Source: Deltaproteobacteria bacterium (GTDB taxonomy: Bacteria > Myxococcota_A > UBA9160 > UBA4427). From it: a stretch of DNA of 64,000 nucleotides. Below the pieces are notes generated by a model. It saw only the letters and a list, made by a program, of their open reading frames with translations, made no database searches and was not told the DNA's origin. The position numbers and the translations under genes were made by a program. Shown piece by piece: positions 8,440-16,910 of this stretch (position 1 is the stretch's first letter; each line of letters opens with the position of its first letter). The stretch spans positions 154,051-218,050 of the forward strand of contig JAJDAN010000038.1 in the NCBI GenBank assembly GCA_029261855.1, given 5' to 3'.

Positions 8440-9513
8440 GTGGGGCATCGCGTCATCCAGTGGAGCACCGGCAATGTCGGCTTCCACAGCCTCCGTCACA
8501 TCGTCCGCCATCCGGACCTCGAGCTCGTCGGCGTGCACGCGCACAGCCGCGACAAGGTCGGGCGGGATGCGGCGTCCCTCTGTGGGCTGCCGGGTGAGAC
8601 GGGGGTCGTCGCGACCGACGACGTCGACGCACTGCTGGCTCTGGACGCCGACGTGGTGGTGTACACGACGAAGGGCGAGACGCGTCCCCACGAAGTCGTG
8701 CCCGAGCTCGAGCGCATCCTGCGCGCCGGGAAGAACGTCGTGTCCACGGCGATGATCTTCCTCATCTACCCCCCTCATGCGGATCCGAAGCTGCGCGAGC
8801 CGCTGGAGAAGGCCTGCCACGAGGGCGGCACGACCCTGTACGTGAACGGGATCGATCCCGGCTTCTCGGGCGACGCGCTGCCGCTCACCGCGCTGCAGCT
8901 CGCCGATCGGGTCGACGAGCTGCGCGTGCAGGAGCTCGTCGACTACTCGACCTACCAGGACCCCGAGTTCACCGGCGTGAGCTTCGGCTTCGGGCGAGGC
9001 GCCGACTACACGCCGCCGCTCGCGCGTCCTGGCGTCCTGCGCTTCAGCTGGGGGGGCATGGTCGCCATGCTCGCCGACGCCCTGGGCGTGCAGCTCGACG
9101 AGGTGCGCGAGAGCTTCGAACGCAGCTACGCGAGCGAACCCTTCGTGACCCCCATGATGCGCGTCCCGGCCGGCGGCTGCGATGCCGTGCGCTTCCAGCT
9201 CGAGGGCATGGTCGGCGGCCGCCCCTTGATCGTCACCGAGCACGTCAACCGACTGCGCGACGAGGCCGCGCCGGACTGGCCGAGGCCACCGGCGGGCCGT
9301 CCCGGTGTGCACCGATGCATCGTGACGGGCAGTCCCGGAGTCCAGCTCGAGTGCTTCGTGACCGGCGAAGACGGCGATCACAACACGGGCGGCGTGCAGG
9401 CGACGGCCATGCGCGTCATCAATTCGATCCCCGCGGTCTGCGCCCATGCGCCCGGGCTGGTCAGCACCCTGGATCTCCCCACCATGCCCTCGCGCAACCT
9501 GCGGCGGGGCTGA
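8440..9513 (+). CDS. DapB-like NAD(P)-dependent oxidoreductase
   Basis: A 357-residue protein beginning VGHRVIQWSTGNVGFHSLR, the Rossmann opening of the dihydrodipicolinate-reductase-like or 2,4-diaminopentanoate-dehydrogenase-like family. Common members are not part of lysine synthesis. GTG at 8440 has a good AGGGAG site six bases upstream and matches where relatives begin. An in-frame GTG at 8380, 7 nt after a TAGACT hexamer, is a possible leaderless start adding 20 residues. It is followed by the orphan TrpF 16 bp downstream. Substrate unknown. Confidence 0.85.
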   Translation: MGHRVIQWSTGNVGFHSLRHIVRHPDLELVGVHAHSRDKVGRDAASLCGLPGETGVVATDDVDALLALDADVVVYTTKGETRPHEVVPELERILRAGKNVVSTAMIFLIYPPHADPKLREPLEKACHEGGTTLYVNGIDPGFSGDALPLTALQLADRVDELRVQELVDYSTYQDPEFTGVSFGFGRGADYTPPLARPGVLRFSWGGMVAMLADALGVQLDEVRESFERSYASEPFVTPMMRVPAGGCDAVRFQLEGMVGGRPLIVTEHVNRLRDEAAPDWPRPPAGRPGVHRCIVTGSPGVQLECFVTGEDGDHNTGGVQATAMRVINSIPAVCAHAPGLVSTLDLPTMPSRNLRRG

Positions 9514-9529
9514 CATCCGTCCGGGTGCC

Positions 9530-10213
9530 GTGCAGATTGCGGGCGTCCACGACGTCGACGAAGCCGAGCTGCTGATCGACTGCGGCGTAGATTTCGTCGG
9601 CTTGCCGATGGTCCTCGCGCATCATGCCGAGGACTGCAGCCGGGACGAGGCCGCGCGCATCGTCGAGGCGCTGAACGGCCGGGCAGAGAGCGTGCTGATC
9701 ACCTACCTCGACGAACCCGCCGCCATCCTGGCGCTGGTGTCGAGCGTGGGCTTCGGCTGGGTGCAGCTGCACGGCGACATCCCCGCGGCCCAGGTGGCGG
9801 AGCTGCGCCGGCGGGCTCCCGCACTGGGTCTCGCCAAGAGCCTGGTCGTGCGTGGGGACGACCTCGCGTCTCTCGCAAGCGCCGTCGACGCGTACGCGCC
9901 CCACGTCGACGCTTTCTTGACCGACAGCTTCGACCCGGAGACCGGGGCCGAGGGCGCCACCGGTCGAACCCACGACTGGTCGATCAGCAGCGCCTTGGCG
10001 GCGCGGTCGCCGCGTCCGCTCGTGCTCGCCGGAGGCCTCACGCCAGACAACGTCCGGGAGGCGATCCAGAACGTCCGACCCGCTGCCGTCGACGCACACA
10101 CCGGTGTCGAAGGGCCGGACGGGCGCAAGGACGCCGAACGAGTCCGGCGGTTCGTCGAAGAGGCACGTGCTGCCTTCTCGGAGACGAGGAAGGCTGAGCC
10201 GGCGAAGCCCTGA
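9530..10213 (+). CDS. trpF: Phosphoribosylanthranilate isomerase-like protein (TrpF)
   Basis: A 227-residue TIM barrel. It has VQIAGVHDVDEAELLIDCGVDFVG at the start in place of KICG, the phosphate-side FGWVQLHGD, the DSFDPETGAEGATGRTHDW loop with the general-acid Asp, and the C-terminal phosphate cradle VLAGGLTPDNV. The usual first-strand Cys of TrpF (K-I-C-G) is replaced by Ala here (QIAG), so activity on PRA is uncertain. No other trp gene is in the window. The start is taken as GTG 9530, just after the upstream stop; the ribosome site is weak. Confidence 0.8.
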   Translation: MQIAGVHDVDEAELLIDCGVDFVGLPMVLAHHAEDCSRDEAARIVEALNGRAESVLITYLDEPAAILALVSSVGFGWVQLHGDIPAAQVAELRRRAPALGLAKSLVVRGDDLASLASAVDAYAPHVDAFLTDSFDPETGAEGATGRTHDWSISSALAARSPRPLVLAGGLTPDNVREAIQNVRPAAVDAHTGVEGPDGRKDAERVRRFVEEARAAFSETRKAEPAKP

Positions 10214-10234
10214 CGCTCGCGCGCCGTCCCAGGG

Positions 10235-11110
10235 TCAGGCCCCGATCGCTTCGCCTTCGAGGGTGATGCGGTGCATGAGTCGCTGCTTGCCCGCGTAGTC
10301 GTTGAGCGCGTAGTGCCACGTCGCGCGGTTGTCCCAGAAAGCGATCGAGCCCGGCTCCCAGTGGAAGCGGTACGTGAACTCCGGACGACTCGCATGCTCG
10401 TAGAGGGTGCGGAGCAGTGGCGCGGATTCGGCGGTCGTCCAGCCCTCGAAGCGCAGGGTGAAGCCGGGGTTGACGTAGAGCGCCTTGCGCCCGGAAAGCG
10501 GGTGCGTGATGCCGACCGGGTGCACGGCGTCCTGGGTTGCCTGCTCGGCGTTGCCGATGCGGCCGCCGAGGTCCGCGACTGCCTTGTAGGCGGACGCAGC
10601 GCCGAAGACGTGTCGGCTCGAGTGGACCGCGCGCAGACCGGACAAGGTTTGCTTCAGGCCGTCGGACAGGGCGTCCCAGGCCGCACTCATGCTCGCGAAC
10701 AATGTGTCGCCGCCAGACTCCGGTACCTCGCGGGCATACAGGATCGAACCGAGGGCGGGGATCTGGTCGTAGGAATGGTCCGTGTGCCAGCCGCCACCGA
10801 TGTTCACCGTCTGATCGGGTTCCTTGCGGACCTCCGCGATCTGCGGGTAGCCGTCGACGGCCTGGAAGAAGCGATTGATGTTGATCTCGCCCCAGCGTTC
10901 GGCGAAGCGGATGTGCGCTTCCGGCGTCAGGTCCTGGTCGCGGAAGAAGATCACGCCGTACTGACCGAACGCGTTCTTCAGGTCCTTGAGCGTGGAGTCC
11001 GGGATCGGCTCGGACAGGTCCACGCCGCGGACCTCTGCGGCGAAGTGCCCACCGAGCTGTCGGACCTGGACGCTGCTCTTGGTCTCGTCACGCTTGTCAC
11101 TCTTGGCCAC
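10235..11110 (-). CDS. TauD/TfdA-family Fe(II)/2-oxoglutarate dioxygenase
   Basis: A 291-residue member of the taurine/2,4-D dioxygenase family. The metal triad is visible: WHTDHSYD (H109, D111) and the distal His in FWDNRATWHYA (H266). An Arg in QRLMHRITLEG binds 2-oxoglutarate. The start is GTG 11110, with a GGAGG ribosome site 7 nt upstream. The substrate (a sulfonate, an aryloxyalkanoate or another acid) cannot be inferred; there are no sulfonate transport genes nearby. Confidence 0.92.
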   Translation of the reverse strand: MAKSDKRDETKSSVQVRQLGGHFAAEVRGVDLSEPIPDSTLKDLKNAFGQYGVIFFRDQDLTPEAHIRFAERWGEININRFFQAVDGYPQIAEVRKEPDQTVNIGGGWHTDHSYDQIPALGSILYAREVPESGGDTLFASMSAAWDALSDGLKQTLSGLRAVHSSRHVFGAASAYKAVADLGGRIGNAEQATQDAVHPVGITHPLSGRKALYVNPGFTLRFEGWTTAESAPLLRTLYEHASRPEFTYRFHWEPGSIAFWDNRATWHYALNDYAGKQRLMHRITLEGEAIGA

Positions 11111-11157
11111 CGGGGAGCCTCCGATCGGCTGATTCCGTAGCCGGAAAGCGTAGGCGC

Positions 11158-12096
11158 CTACTTCCCGTCCGGCGAGGCTGCGAGGCCGCTGCCGAGGGCG
11201 CCCTCGTCCTGGAGCGCGTTCAGCTGGTCGAGATCGTGGCTGCTGACGATCCGCAGGCTGGGGTCGTCCAGCATTCCGTTCAGGGTCCGGTACTGGGCCA
11301 TCACCGCGCGGCGGTCCTCACCGAGCAGGAGATCGGTGACGAGTCGCGGGCGGTACGCGAGCTGGCGGATCCCATCCATGTGCCAGGCGACGTCGCCGAT
11401 GAACAGCCACGCGGGACCGTCGGCCATCTGCACGTAGACGAGCTGGCTGCCCGGGGTGTGGCCCGACGCGGGCAGGACGGCCATTCCGGGCGCAATGGCG
11501 TGTGCGCCGGTGTACGCCACCGGCTCCAGCGCCTTCATCAGTGCCGGCGAGAGGAGCTCGGGGGTCGCGGGGTTCTGGTACTGGGCCATCGGGACGAAGG
11601 TCCGGCTCGCCATGGCCGCGGGATCGTCGACCTCGGCGAGCCCCTGGATGTGGTCCAGGTGCTCGTGGGTGATGACCACGACGCGCGCATCGGGTAGGGC
11701 GCGCGTCAGCGCATCGAAGCTGGCGGCGTCGTATTCGGCTTCACCGCGTGCTGCCATCTGCTCGAACACATCGGGGCCGAAGCCCGCGTCGATGAGCGCA
11801 TAGCTGCCGTCGGGATACACCACCTGGTACGCACCGTGGACCATCGTGTGGGGCGAGAAGTCGAAGCCGGAAAACAGGGCCGCCCGCGGCATCGTCGCTT
11901 CCGCAACCTTCACGTGGTTGACGCGTACCGGCAGGTCTCCCGGGAGCGCGAGCGCGGCGCGTGCCAGAGCGGCCCGATCGATCGCGTAGTCGGACCGCTC
12001 GGGGACCGATGAGGGCCCCAGTAGGTAGAACGCTCCGCCGGCCAGGATGGCCAATAGGACCGCCAGTGCGAGCGCGATGGCGCGTAGGATCTTCAT
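11158..12096 (-). CDS. Exported MBL-fold metallo-hydrolase
   Basis: A 312-residue metallo-beta-lactamase-fold protein with an N-terminal hydrophobic signal/anchor (residues 5-27). The di-metal site is intact: THEHLDH (H144, H146, D148, H149), a SGHTPGSQ loop, FIGDVAWHMDG and a final SSHD. It probably acts outside the cytoplasm on a small ester or lactone. Its ATG overlaps the stop of the enoyl-CoA hydratase gene (ATGA), so the two are co-translated. Confidence 0.9.
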   Translation of the reverse strand: MKILRAIALALAVLLAILAGGAFYLLGPSSVPERSDYAIDRAALARAALALPGDLPVRVNHVKVAEATMPRAALFSGFDFSPHTMVHGAYQVVYPDGSYALIDAGFGPDVFEQMAARGEAEYDAASFDALTRALPDARVVVITHEHLDHIQGLAEVDDPAAMASRTFVPMAQYQNPATPELLSPALMKALEPVAYTGAHAIAPGMAVLPASGHTPGSQLVYVQMADGPAWLFIGDVAWHMDGIRQLAYRPRLVTDLLLGEDRRAVMAQYRTLNGMLDDPSLRIVSSHDLDQLNALQDEGALGSGLAASPDGK

Positions 12097-12926
12097 CGTT
12101 TGCCGGGCTTGTCGGTCCGGTAGTCACCGAACTGCGAATCGCGCTTGTCGAGCGCCTTGGTGACGCCCTCGGCGAACGACTTCAGGTATTCGCGTGTCGA
12201 ACGCGTGTGGAAGCCCAGGGTCTGGATCTCGGTTCCGGCGCGCAGCGCGGCGCGCATGCCCATGATCTCCATCGCGCGGTGGACGCTGCGCTTGTTCAAC
12301 TGCTGCAGGTCGCTGGGAATCTTCGCGACGCGCTCGGCCATGGCCAGGACGCCCGCCTCGAGCTCTGCCTCCGGGAAGCAGCGATTCGCGAAGCCCATCC
12401 GGACGGCTTCCTCTCCCGAGATCGCGTCGCCGGTGAGCATCAGCTCCATGGCATTCCGCATGCCCACCATCCAGGGATGGAACTGCATGTCCGGCGGGCT
12501 CATCAAGCGGACGGGCGGATAACCGATCTGCGCGTCGTCCGCGACGTAGACGAGGTCGCAGGACGTGGCGAGTTCGCTGCCGCCCGCGAGGCAGTACCCG
12601 TGCACCTGGGCGATCACCGGCTTCTGCAGGTCCCAGACGTGGAACCAACCCTCGGTCACGTGTCGCGACCAGTTCCCGTCGCCGCCGGACGTGTGATACG
12701 GCTGCCCCTTCGAGTTGTCCGCGCCCAGGTCGTAGCCCGCGGAGAAGCACTTGCCGGCGCCGCGCAGGATCGTGAGGCGCACCGCATCGTCACGGTCGGC
12801 ATCCTCGAGGGCCGAGAAGATCGCGCCGCGAAGCTCGTTGTTGAGCGCGTTTCGCTTGTCGGGGCGGTTCAGGGTGAGGCGGCGGACGTGGGGCGCGGGA
12901 TCGTCGACGAGCAGTACTTCGCTCAT
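12093..12926 (-). CDS. Enoyl-CoA hydratase/isomerase family protein
   Basis: A 277-residue crotonase-fold enzyme. It has the RPDKRNALN N-terminal signature, the oxyanion-hole strand GAGKCFSAGYDLGA and HGYCLAGGSELATSCDLVYVADD. The Glu of GGSELA lies at the catalytic position. The ATG at 12926 lies 11 nt after AAGGAG. A GTG four codons earlier falls inside that site and was rejected. The partner MBL hydrolase overlaps its end. Which acyl-CoA it takes is unknown. Confidence 0.92.
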   Translation of the reverse strand: MSEVLLVDDPAPHVRRLTLNRPDKRNALNNELRGAIFSALEDADRDDAVRLTILRGAGKCFSAGYDLGADNSKGQPYHTSGGDGNWSRHVTEGWFHVWDLQKPVIAQVHGYCLAGGSELATSCDLVYVADDAQIGYPPVRLMSPPDMQFHPWMVGMRNAMELMLTGDAISGEEAVRMGFANRCFPEAELEAGVLAMAERVAKIPSDLQQLNKRSVHRAMEIMGMRAALRAGTEIQTLGFHTRSTREYLKSFAEGVTKALDKRDSQFGDYRTDKPGKR

Positions 12927-12974
12927 GTCAGGTGGCACTCCTTCGAGGAGGACGGAGGAAGCTCGAGCAGACGC

Positions 12975-13385
12975 TCAGCGCGGGACGAGCTTGACGGGGA
13001 CCGACCCCGTGCCGTCGCGGCTGGCTGCGATCAAGGTCTCCGCCCAGCCGTATTTGGCGGCCATCAACGCGTGGATGCGGTCACGGGTCTCGGGGTCGCG
13101 CACGGGCTCGGCAACGTAGCTCGCCGTCTTGCCGTCCCGGGTGACTCGGACTTCCGGGTTCGCTTCGATGCGAACGAACCACCCGGACGTGGGCATGCCC
13201 GACCGCAACCAGGCATGCTCGTCGGCGTCGACGACCCACAGGCGGGTTTCCTGAGCCTGCCCACCGGCGTCGAGGGTCTCGAGCGTGACGATCTCGCCGC
13301 CCGCCTCGGAGACGCCAAAGATGAGCGCGATCAGGAAGGCTGCAGCTCCGACCAGCCCGCCGAGAAGGATCGCTACCCATCGCAT
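12975..13385 (-). CDS. DUF385/deazaflavin nitroreductase-like protein
   Basis: A 136-residue protein with an N-terminal membrane helix (residues 4-24) and a small split-barrel-like domain. Recognisable blocks are RLWVVDADEHAWLRSG, SGWFVRIEANPEVRVTRDG and AEPVRDPETRDRIHALMAAKYGW. This is the pattern of the DUF385/F420-binding nitroreductase-like family. Cofactor use is not proven here. A TACTCT hexamer ends 6 nt before the ATG, so the mRNA may be leaderless. Confidence 0.7.
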   Translation of the reverse strand: MRWVAILLGGLVGAAAFLIALIFGVSEAGGEIVTLETLDAGGQAQETRLWVVDADEHAWLRSGMPTSGWFVRIEANPEVRVTRDGKTASYVAEPVRDPETRDRIHALMAAKYGWAETLIAASRDGTGSVPVKLVPR

Positions 13386-13391
13386 GCGCGG

Positions 13392-13397
13392 AGAGTA
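13392..13397 (-). promoter_or_regulatory. TACTCT -10-like hexamer, leaderless start
   Basis: TACTCT on the minus strand is followed after 6 nt by the ATG at 13385. That is the spacing expected if transcription starts at or next to the start codon. No Shine-Dalgarno is present. Confidence 0.4.
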
Positions 13398-13428
13398 GGG
13401 CAGCTTGGGGTCTTGCGTCGCGAGCGGA

Positions 13429-14046
13429 CTACGCCCGGCGCACTCGCGAGCGCGCTACGAGCAGCCCCACCGCGAACAGCATGGCTGCCGTCGGCTCGGG
13501 GATCGGCACGCCGGATTCGGAGATGACCCAGCCGTTCTCCGGTCCGAACTTCCCGCGATACGACCACTCGGAGAGATCGAGGTCACCCGTCACGGTGAAG
13601 TGGGCAAAGATCTCGCCACCCATGGTGGCGTCCACGGCAGGATCGAGCTCGACGCACACCATGCCGGCGTTGGATCCAGGGCCCGTGACGCAGCCGCTGT
13701 TGTTGACGTTCGACGGGGAGAAGAGGTCGCCATCCGTCGCCGCAGTCCAGATGATCTCATCGAGGGTGACCACGGACATGCTCGTGAAGGCCTTGAAGGC
13801 GATGTTCGTGAGGTATTGGTGATCGGAACTCGATCCCGCGTACCCGGCGAAGTCCATCGACCACACCACGTCGAAGGTGCCCGTGCCCGCGTCGATGGGC
13901 CCGCTGATGGAAAGCTGGCCGCTCGTGCCGTGCAGGCTCGGATCGTCGGCTCCGCCGAAGCTCATGGTGAGCGCGCTAGCGCTGGAAGCGAAGGACGGAA
14001 TTGCGAGGGCGGTAGCGAGGACTGCGAGCCAGATGCGGGGGGCCAT
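13429..14046 (-). CDS. PEP-CTERM sorted exported protein
   Basis: A 205-residue secreted protein with a cleavable N-terminal signal peptide (IWLAVLATALAIPSFASSASA). The C-terminus carries the tripartite PEP-CTERM signal: PIPEPTA, a hydrophobic helix (AAMLFAVGLLVA) and an Arg-rich end (RSRVRRA). Such proteins are processed by exosortase and placed in the envelope or exopolysaccharide. The middle is a beta-rich, Ser/Thr/Asp-rich domain without a known catalytic motif. A GGAG site precedes the ATG, and a stable hairpin occupies the upstream leader (14068-14103). No exosortase gene is in the window. Confidence 0.88.
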   Translation of the reverse strand: MAPRIWLAVLATALAIPSFASSASALTMSFGGADDPSLHGTSGQLSISGPIDAGTGTFDVVWSMDFAGYAGSSSDHQYLTNIAFKAFTSMSVVTLDEIIWTAATDGDLFSPSNVNNSGCVTGPGSNAGMVCVELDPAVDATMGGEIFAHFTVTGDLDLSEWSYRGKFGPENGWVISESGVPIPEPTAAMLFAVGLLVARSRVRRA

Positions 14047-14067
14047 GGTGTTTCTCCGAATGCCGAG

Positions 14068-14103
14068 ATCGTGATGATGTCAGCGAACTGACGCTATCAC
14101 GAT
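14068..14103 (-). promoter_or_regulatory. Imperfect hairpin/dyad in the leader of the PEP-CTERM gene
   Basis: Outer arms ATCGTGAT/ATCACGAT and inner arms GTCAG/CTGAC pair around a 4-nt loop that reads TTCG on the gene's strand, with a 3x3 internal loop. The element ends 22 nt before the ATG. It could be an mRNA hairpin or a dimeric repressor site. Confidence 0.55.
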
Positions 14104-14157
14104 TCCAAGCATGAAATCTAGGGGTTTTCACTACACACCCAAATGTTCATGCCAAGC

Positions 14158-15927
14158 CTACCCCCGAGGGGGCCCTGCTTCTCGCAGGGCGGTGGCCTCC
14201 AGGAAGGCCTCCCGGGACGACCGGAAGGCGTCGCGTGCCGCCCGGTAGCTCTGTCGTTCGAGCTCGATCTCGCCGCCGACCAGGGCGCGCTTGCCTTCGC
14301 GCACGGCGGTCCGGTAGCCGGGCGCCTCGACGCTCGGCTCGAGGGCGATCTCCCGGGCCTGTAGTGCGGCGACGCGCGCCTCGTCCGCGAGCCGCGGCCA
14401 GGCGGCCTGCAGTTCCCGGGTCACCGCTGCGGCCGCAACCGATACCGCGCCAGCAGCGTGAATGCGCGCGAGCTGGGCGTCGGCGAGACCACAGCCGCCG
14501 AGACGCTCGTCCGGATCGGACAGGCCGGGCAGCAGCTCTTCCAGCTCCCCCCAGCCGCCGAGCCCTGCTTCCGCCGCGCCGTCGGCGCGCAGCTTCGCAA
14601 CCGCCTCCCGGGACGCGCGGGCCCGGGTGTCGGCGGTCGCCTGTAGATAGCCTTCGCTGAGCGCGGCGCAGGCGCGCTCGTAGTGGGGCTGCGCGTCGCG
14701 CAGGTAGGTGACGGCCGCCTGGTAGCCATGCACATCGCCCTGCGAGTCGGCGGCGTCGAAGTTCTGACGGCCGTCGTCCAGGTAGACGTCGGCGCGTTCT
14801 ATCCGACGTTCGACCCCGTCGAGTAGCTCGGGAGCCGGTGCGGGGCGCATGCCGCCGAGCGACCGGATGATCGCCTTCGCCGCGTCTGCGACGCGCAGCG
14901 TCTCTTCGAGGACGGCGGTCGCCTGTTCGCGTTCCCGGCCCGCCTCCACGCGCGGCTGCACGACGCCGAAGTAGATCCCCAGCACGGCGACGAGCGCCGC
15001 CAGGCCGGCACCCCCCGCAATCACCCACTTCATGGGAATGTGATCTGCTTTCGGGTGGCGTCGGTAGTCGTCGAGTGCCTCGCGCAGGGCGTCGCGCATT
15101 TCACGTGCGTCGGCGTAGCGGTCCTCGGCCCGCAGCCGGCACGCCTTGCGCAGGATGCGTTTCAGGCTGCGCGGCAGCGGGGGCTCGTCGGGGAACACCA
15201 GCTTGAACTCGGCATTGCGTTGCTGGTCCAGGCCGCCGATGTAGATCAGGACGTCCATCCCGCTGGTCGAGTCGACGCTGTCGACGTGGTCGTAGACCAC
15301 GTTGCCCGTCAACGCCTCGTAGAGGGTGAGCCCCACGGAGAATAGGTCGCTGCGGGTGTCGACGGGCCGACCGCGGGCTTGCTCCGGCGACATGTAGAGC
15401 GCGGTTCCGACGGCGGTGCCCGTTCGCGTCTTGCTGCGTTCGGTCTCGACGCGGGCGATGCCCAGGTCCGACAGTCTGGATCGTCCGTCCCGGCCGATCA
15501 GGACGTTGGCCGGCTTGATGTCCCGGTGGACGATGCGCTGGTCGTGCAGATGCGCCAGCCCGTCGAGCACCTCGATGGTGACTCGGCACGCGTCCTCGAC
15601 GGAGAGCGGCCCGCGCGCCAGGCGCTGGCGCAGGGTCTCGCCCTCGACGTAGGTCATCGTGTAGTAGAAGTTGCCGTGCTGTTCGTCCTTCCCGAAGTCG
15701 AAGATCGTGACGATGTTCGGGTGGTCGATGCCGGCGAGCAGTCGGGCTTCCGCCTCGAAGCGGCGGAACTCCTCGCCCGCGGCGGCTTCGGGCATCAGCA
15801 TCTTGAGGGCCAGTCGCCGGCCCGCGAACTTGGGGTCGACGACTTCGAACACCCACGCGAATGCACCCTCATCGATGTAGCGGGTGATCCGGTAGGGGCC
15901 GATCTGTGAGAGCGACCTGACGTCCAT
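14158..15927 (-). CDS. Transmembrane Ser/Thr protein kinase
   Basis: A 589-residue Hanks-type kinase. The kinase domain (about 11-290) has Lys42 in LALKML, HRDIKPAN (D136), DLG instead of DFG (D154) and MSPEQ. The glycine loop is degenerate: DEGAFAWVF has Asp where the first Gly is usual. A single membrane helix follows (301-323). The 260-residue extracytoplasmic part is Ala/Arg/Glu-rich and helical, with no named domain. It is last gene of the six-gene FHA/VWA/PP2C operon, 2 bp after the PP2C stop, so the phosphatase is its likely counter-enzyme. Confidence 0.94.
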   Translation of the reverse strand: MDVRSLSQIGPYRITRYIDEGAFAWVFEVVDPKFAGRRLALKMLMPEAAAGEEFRRFEAEARLLAGIDHPNIVTIFDFGKDEQHGNFYYTMTYVEGETLRQRLARGPLSVEDACRVTIEVLDGLAHLHDQRIVHRDIKPANVLIGRDGRSRLSDLGIARVETERSKTRTGTAVGTALYMSPEQARGRPVDTRSDLFSVGLTLYEALTGNVVYDHVDSVDSTSGMDVLIYIGGLDQQRNAEFKLVFPDEPPLPRSLKRILRKACRLRAEDRYADAREMRDALREALDDYRRHPKADHIPMKWVIAGGAGLAALVAVLGIYFGVVQPRVEAGREREQATAVLEETLRVADAAKAIIRSLGGMRPAPAPELLDGVERRIERADVYLDDGRQNFDAADSQGDVHGYQAAVTYLRDAQPHYERACAALSEGYLQATADTRARASREAVAKLRADGAAEAGLGGWGELEELLPGLSDPDERLGGCGLADAQLARIHAAGAVSVAAAAVTRELQAAWPRLADEARVAALQAREIALEPSVEAPGYRTAVREGKRALVGGEIELERQSYRAARDAFRSSREAFLEATALREAGPPRG

Positions 15928-15929
15928 GG

Positions 15930-16910
15930 CTACTGGAGTGTCAGCCACAGCACGCAGATCGCAAACAGGGCCGCGACGATGGCCACGACCGCAGCCGCAC
16001 GTCGTCGTCGTTGGTGCTTCGATGCCTCGCTTTGAAGGGCGGAGAGATCCTCTGCGAAGCCGGGCGCTCGTGGCCCGGTCCGCTCGTCCGAGGCCGGTTC
16101 TTGCGGGTCGAGCTTCGGCGCGCTTCGGTCCACTTCCGTGGTCGCGCCGCCGGGAACCGCCGTGATCATCACCGTCGCGTTGTCGCGACCACCGGCGGCG
16201 TTCGCTGCTTCCACGAGCATCGAGGCGGCGTCGCTCGGTCCCTCCCGCAAGAGGATCGCGCGGATTTCGTCCTCCGGGACCTGCCCCGACAACCCGTCGG
16301 AGCAGAGCAGGAAGCGATCGCCGGGCAAGACCTCGACGCGCGTGACTTCCGGGACGGTCTCGCTGCGGAAGCCGACGCATCGCACCAGCTCGTTCCGGCG
16401 CGGGTGGCTTTCGGCCGCGGCCGGGTCGAGGACGCCGCGCTGGATCATGGCGGCGACCACCGTGTGATCCTCGGTCAGGCGTCGCAGCACGCCGTCCCGC
16501 AGCAGGTAGGCGCGGCTGTCGCCCACGTGTGCCACCCACGCCTCGTCGCTGGGGGTGAGCAGCAGGAGCACGGCCGTCGTGCCCATCCCCGACAGTTCCG
16601 GGTCTGCCCCGGCTGCGTGGTGAACGCGCTCGTTCGCTGCTTCGAGGGCTTCGCGCAGCAGCAGATCGGGGGCTTCACTCGAGCGCCGGAAGACCTCGCC
16701 CACGCTCTCGACGCACAGGCGACTCGCGGTTGCACCGCCCTGGTGGCCGCCCATGCCGTCGGCGACCACCAACAGCCGATGACCCGACGGACGTTCGAAT
16801 TCGGCCAGGAAGTCTTCGTTCGCCTCGCGCAGCAGGCCGACGTCGGTGAACGCCGCTGTCATCGGGGTGCCGGTCGGTACCCCGTCCCGAGCCTCGTGCC
16901 CGGGGCTCAT
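15930..16910 (-). CDS. PP2C-family Ser/Thr phosphatase with C-terminal membrane anchor
   Basis: A 326-residue PPM phosphatase. Metal-binding motifs are complete: NEDF (residues 31-34), VADGMGGHQGG, VGDSRAYL, CSDGLSG and GGRDNATVM. After a Pro/Glu-rich linker, a basic patch (KHQRRRRAAA) and one C-terminal helix form a tail anchor. The catalytic domain is therefore cytoplasmic at the membrane, beside the kinase. The ATG overlaps the stop of the VWA-FHA gene (ATGA). Confidence 0.94.
   Translation of the reverse strand: MSPGHEARDGVPTGTPMTAAFTDVGLLREANEDFLAEFERPSGHRLLVVADGMGGHQGGATASRLCVESVGEVFRRSSEAPDLLLREALEAANERVHHAAGADPELSGMGTTAVLLLLTPSDEAWVAHVGDSRAYLLRDGVLRRLTEDHTVVAAMIQRGVLDPAAAESHPRRNELVRCVGFRSETVPEVTRVEVLPGDRFLLCSDGLSGQVPEDEIRAILLREGPSDAASMLVEAANAAGGRDNATVMITAVPGGATTEVDRSAPKLDPQEPASDERTGPRAPGFAEDLSALQSEASKHQRRRRAAAVVAIVAALFAICVLWLTLQ

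Noticed and set aside
12927-12938. GTG start for the enoyl-CoA hydratase
   Set aside because: The codon lies inside the AAGGAG ribosome site; ATG 12926 is better spaced.
14139-14155. Sigma-54-like site (TTGGCATG...TTTGG) upstream of the PEP-CTERM gene
   Set aside because: The -24 GG is present but the -12 GC is missing, so the match is too weak.
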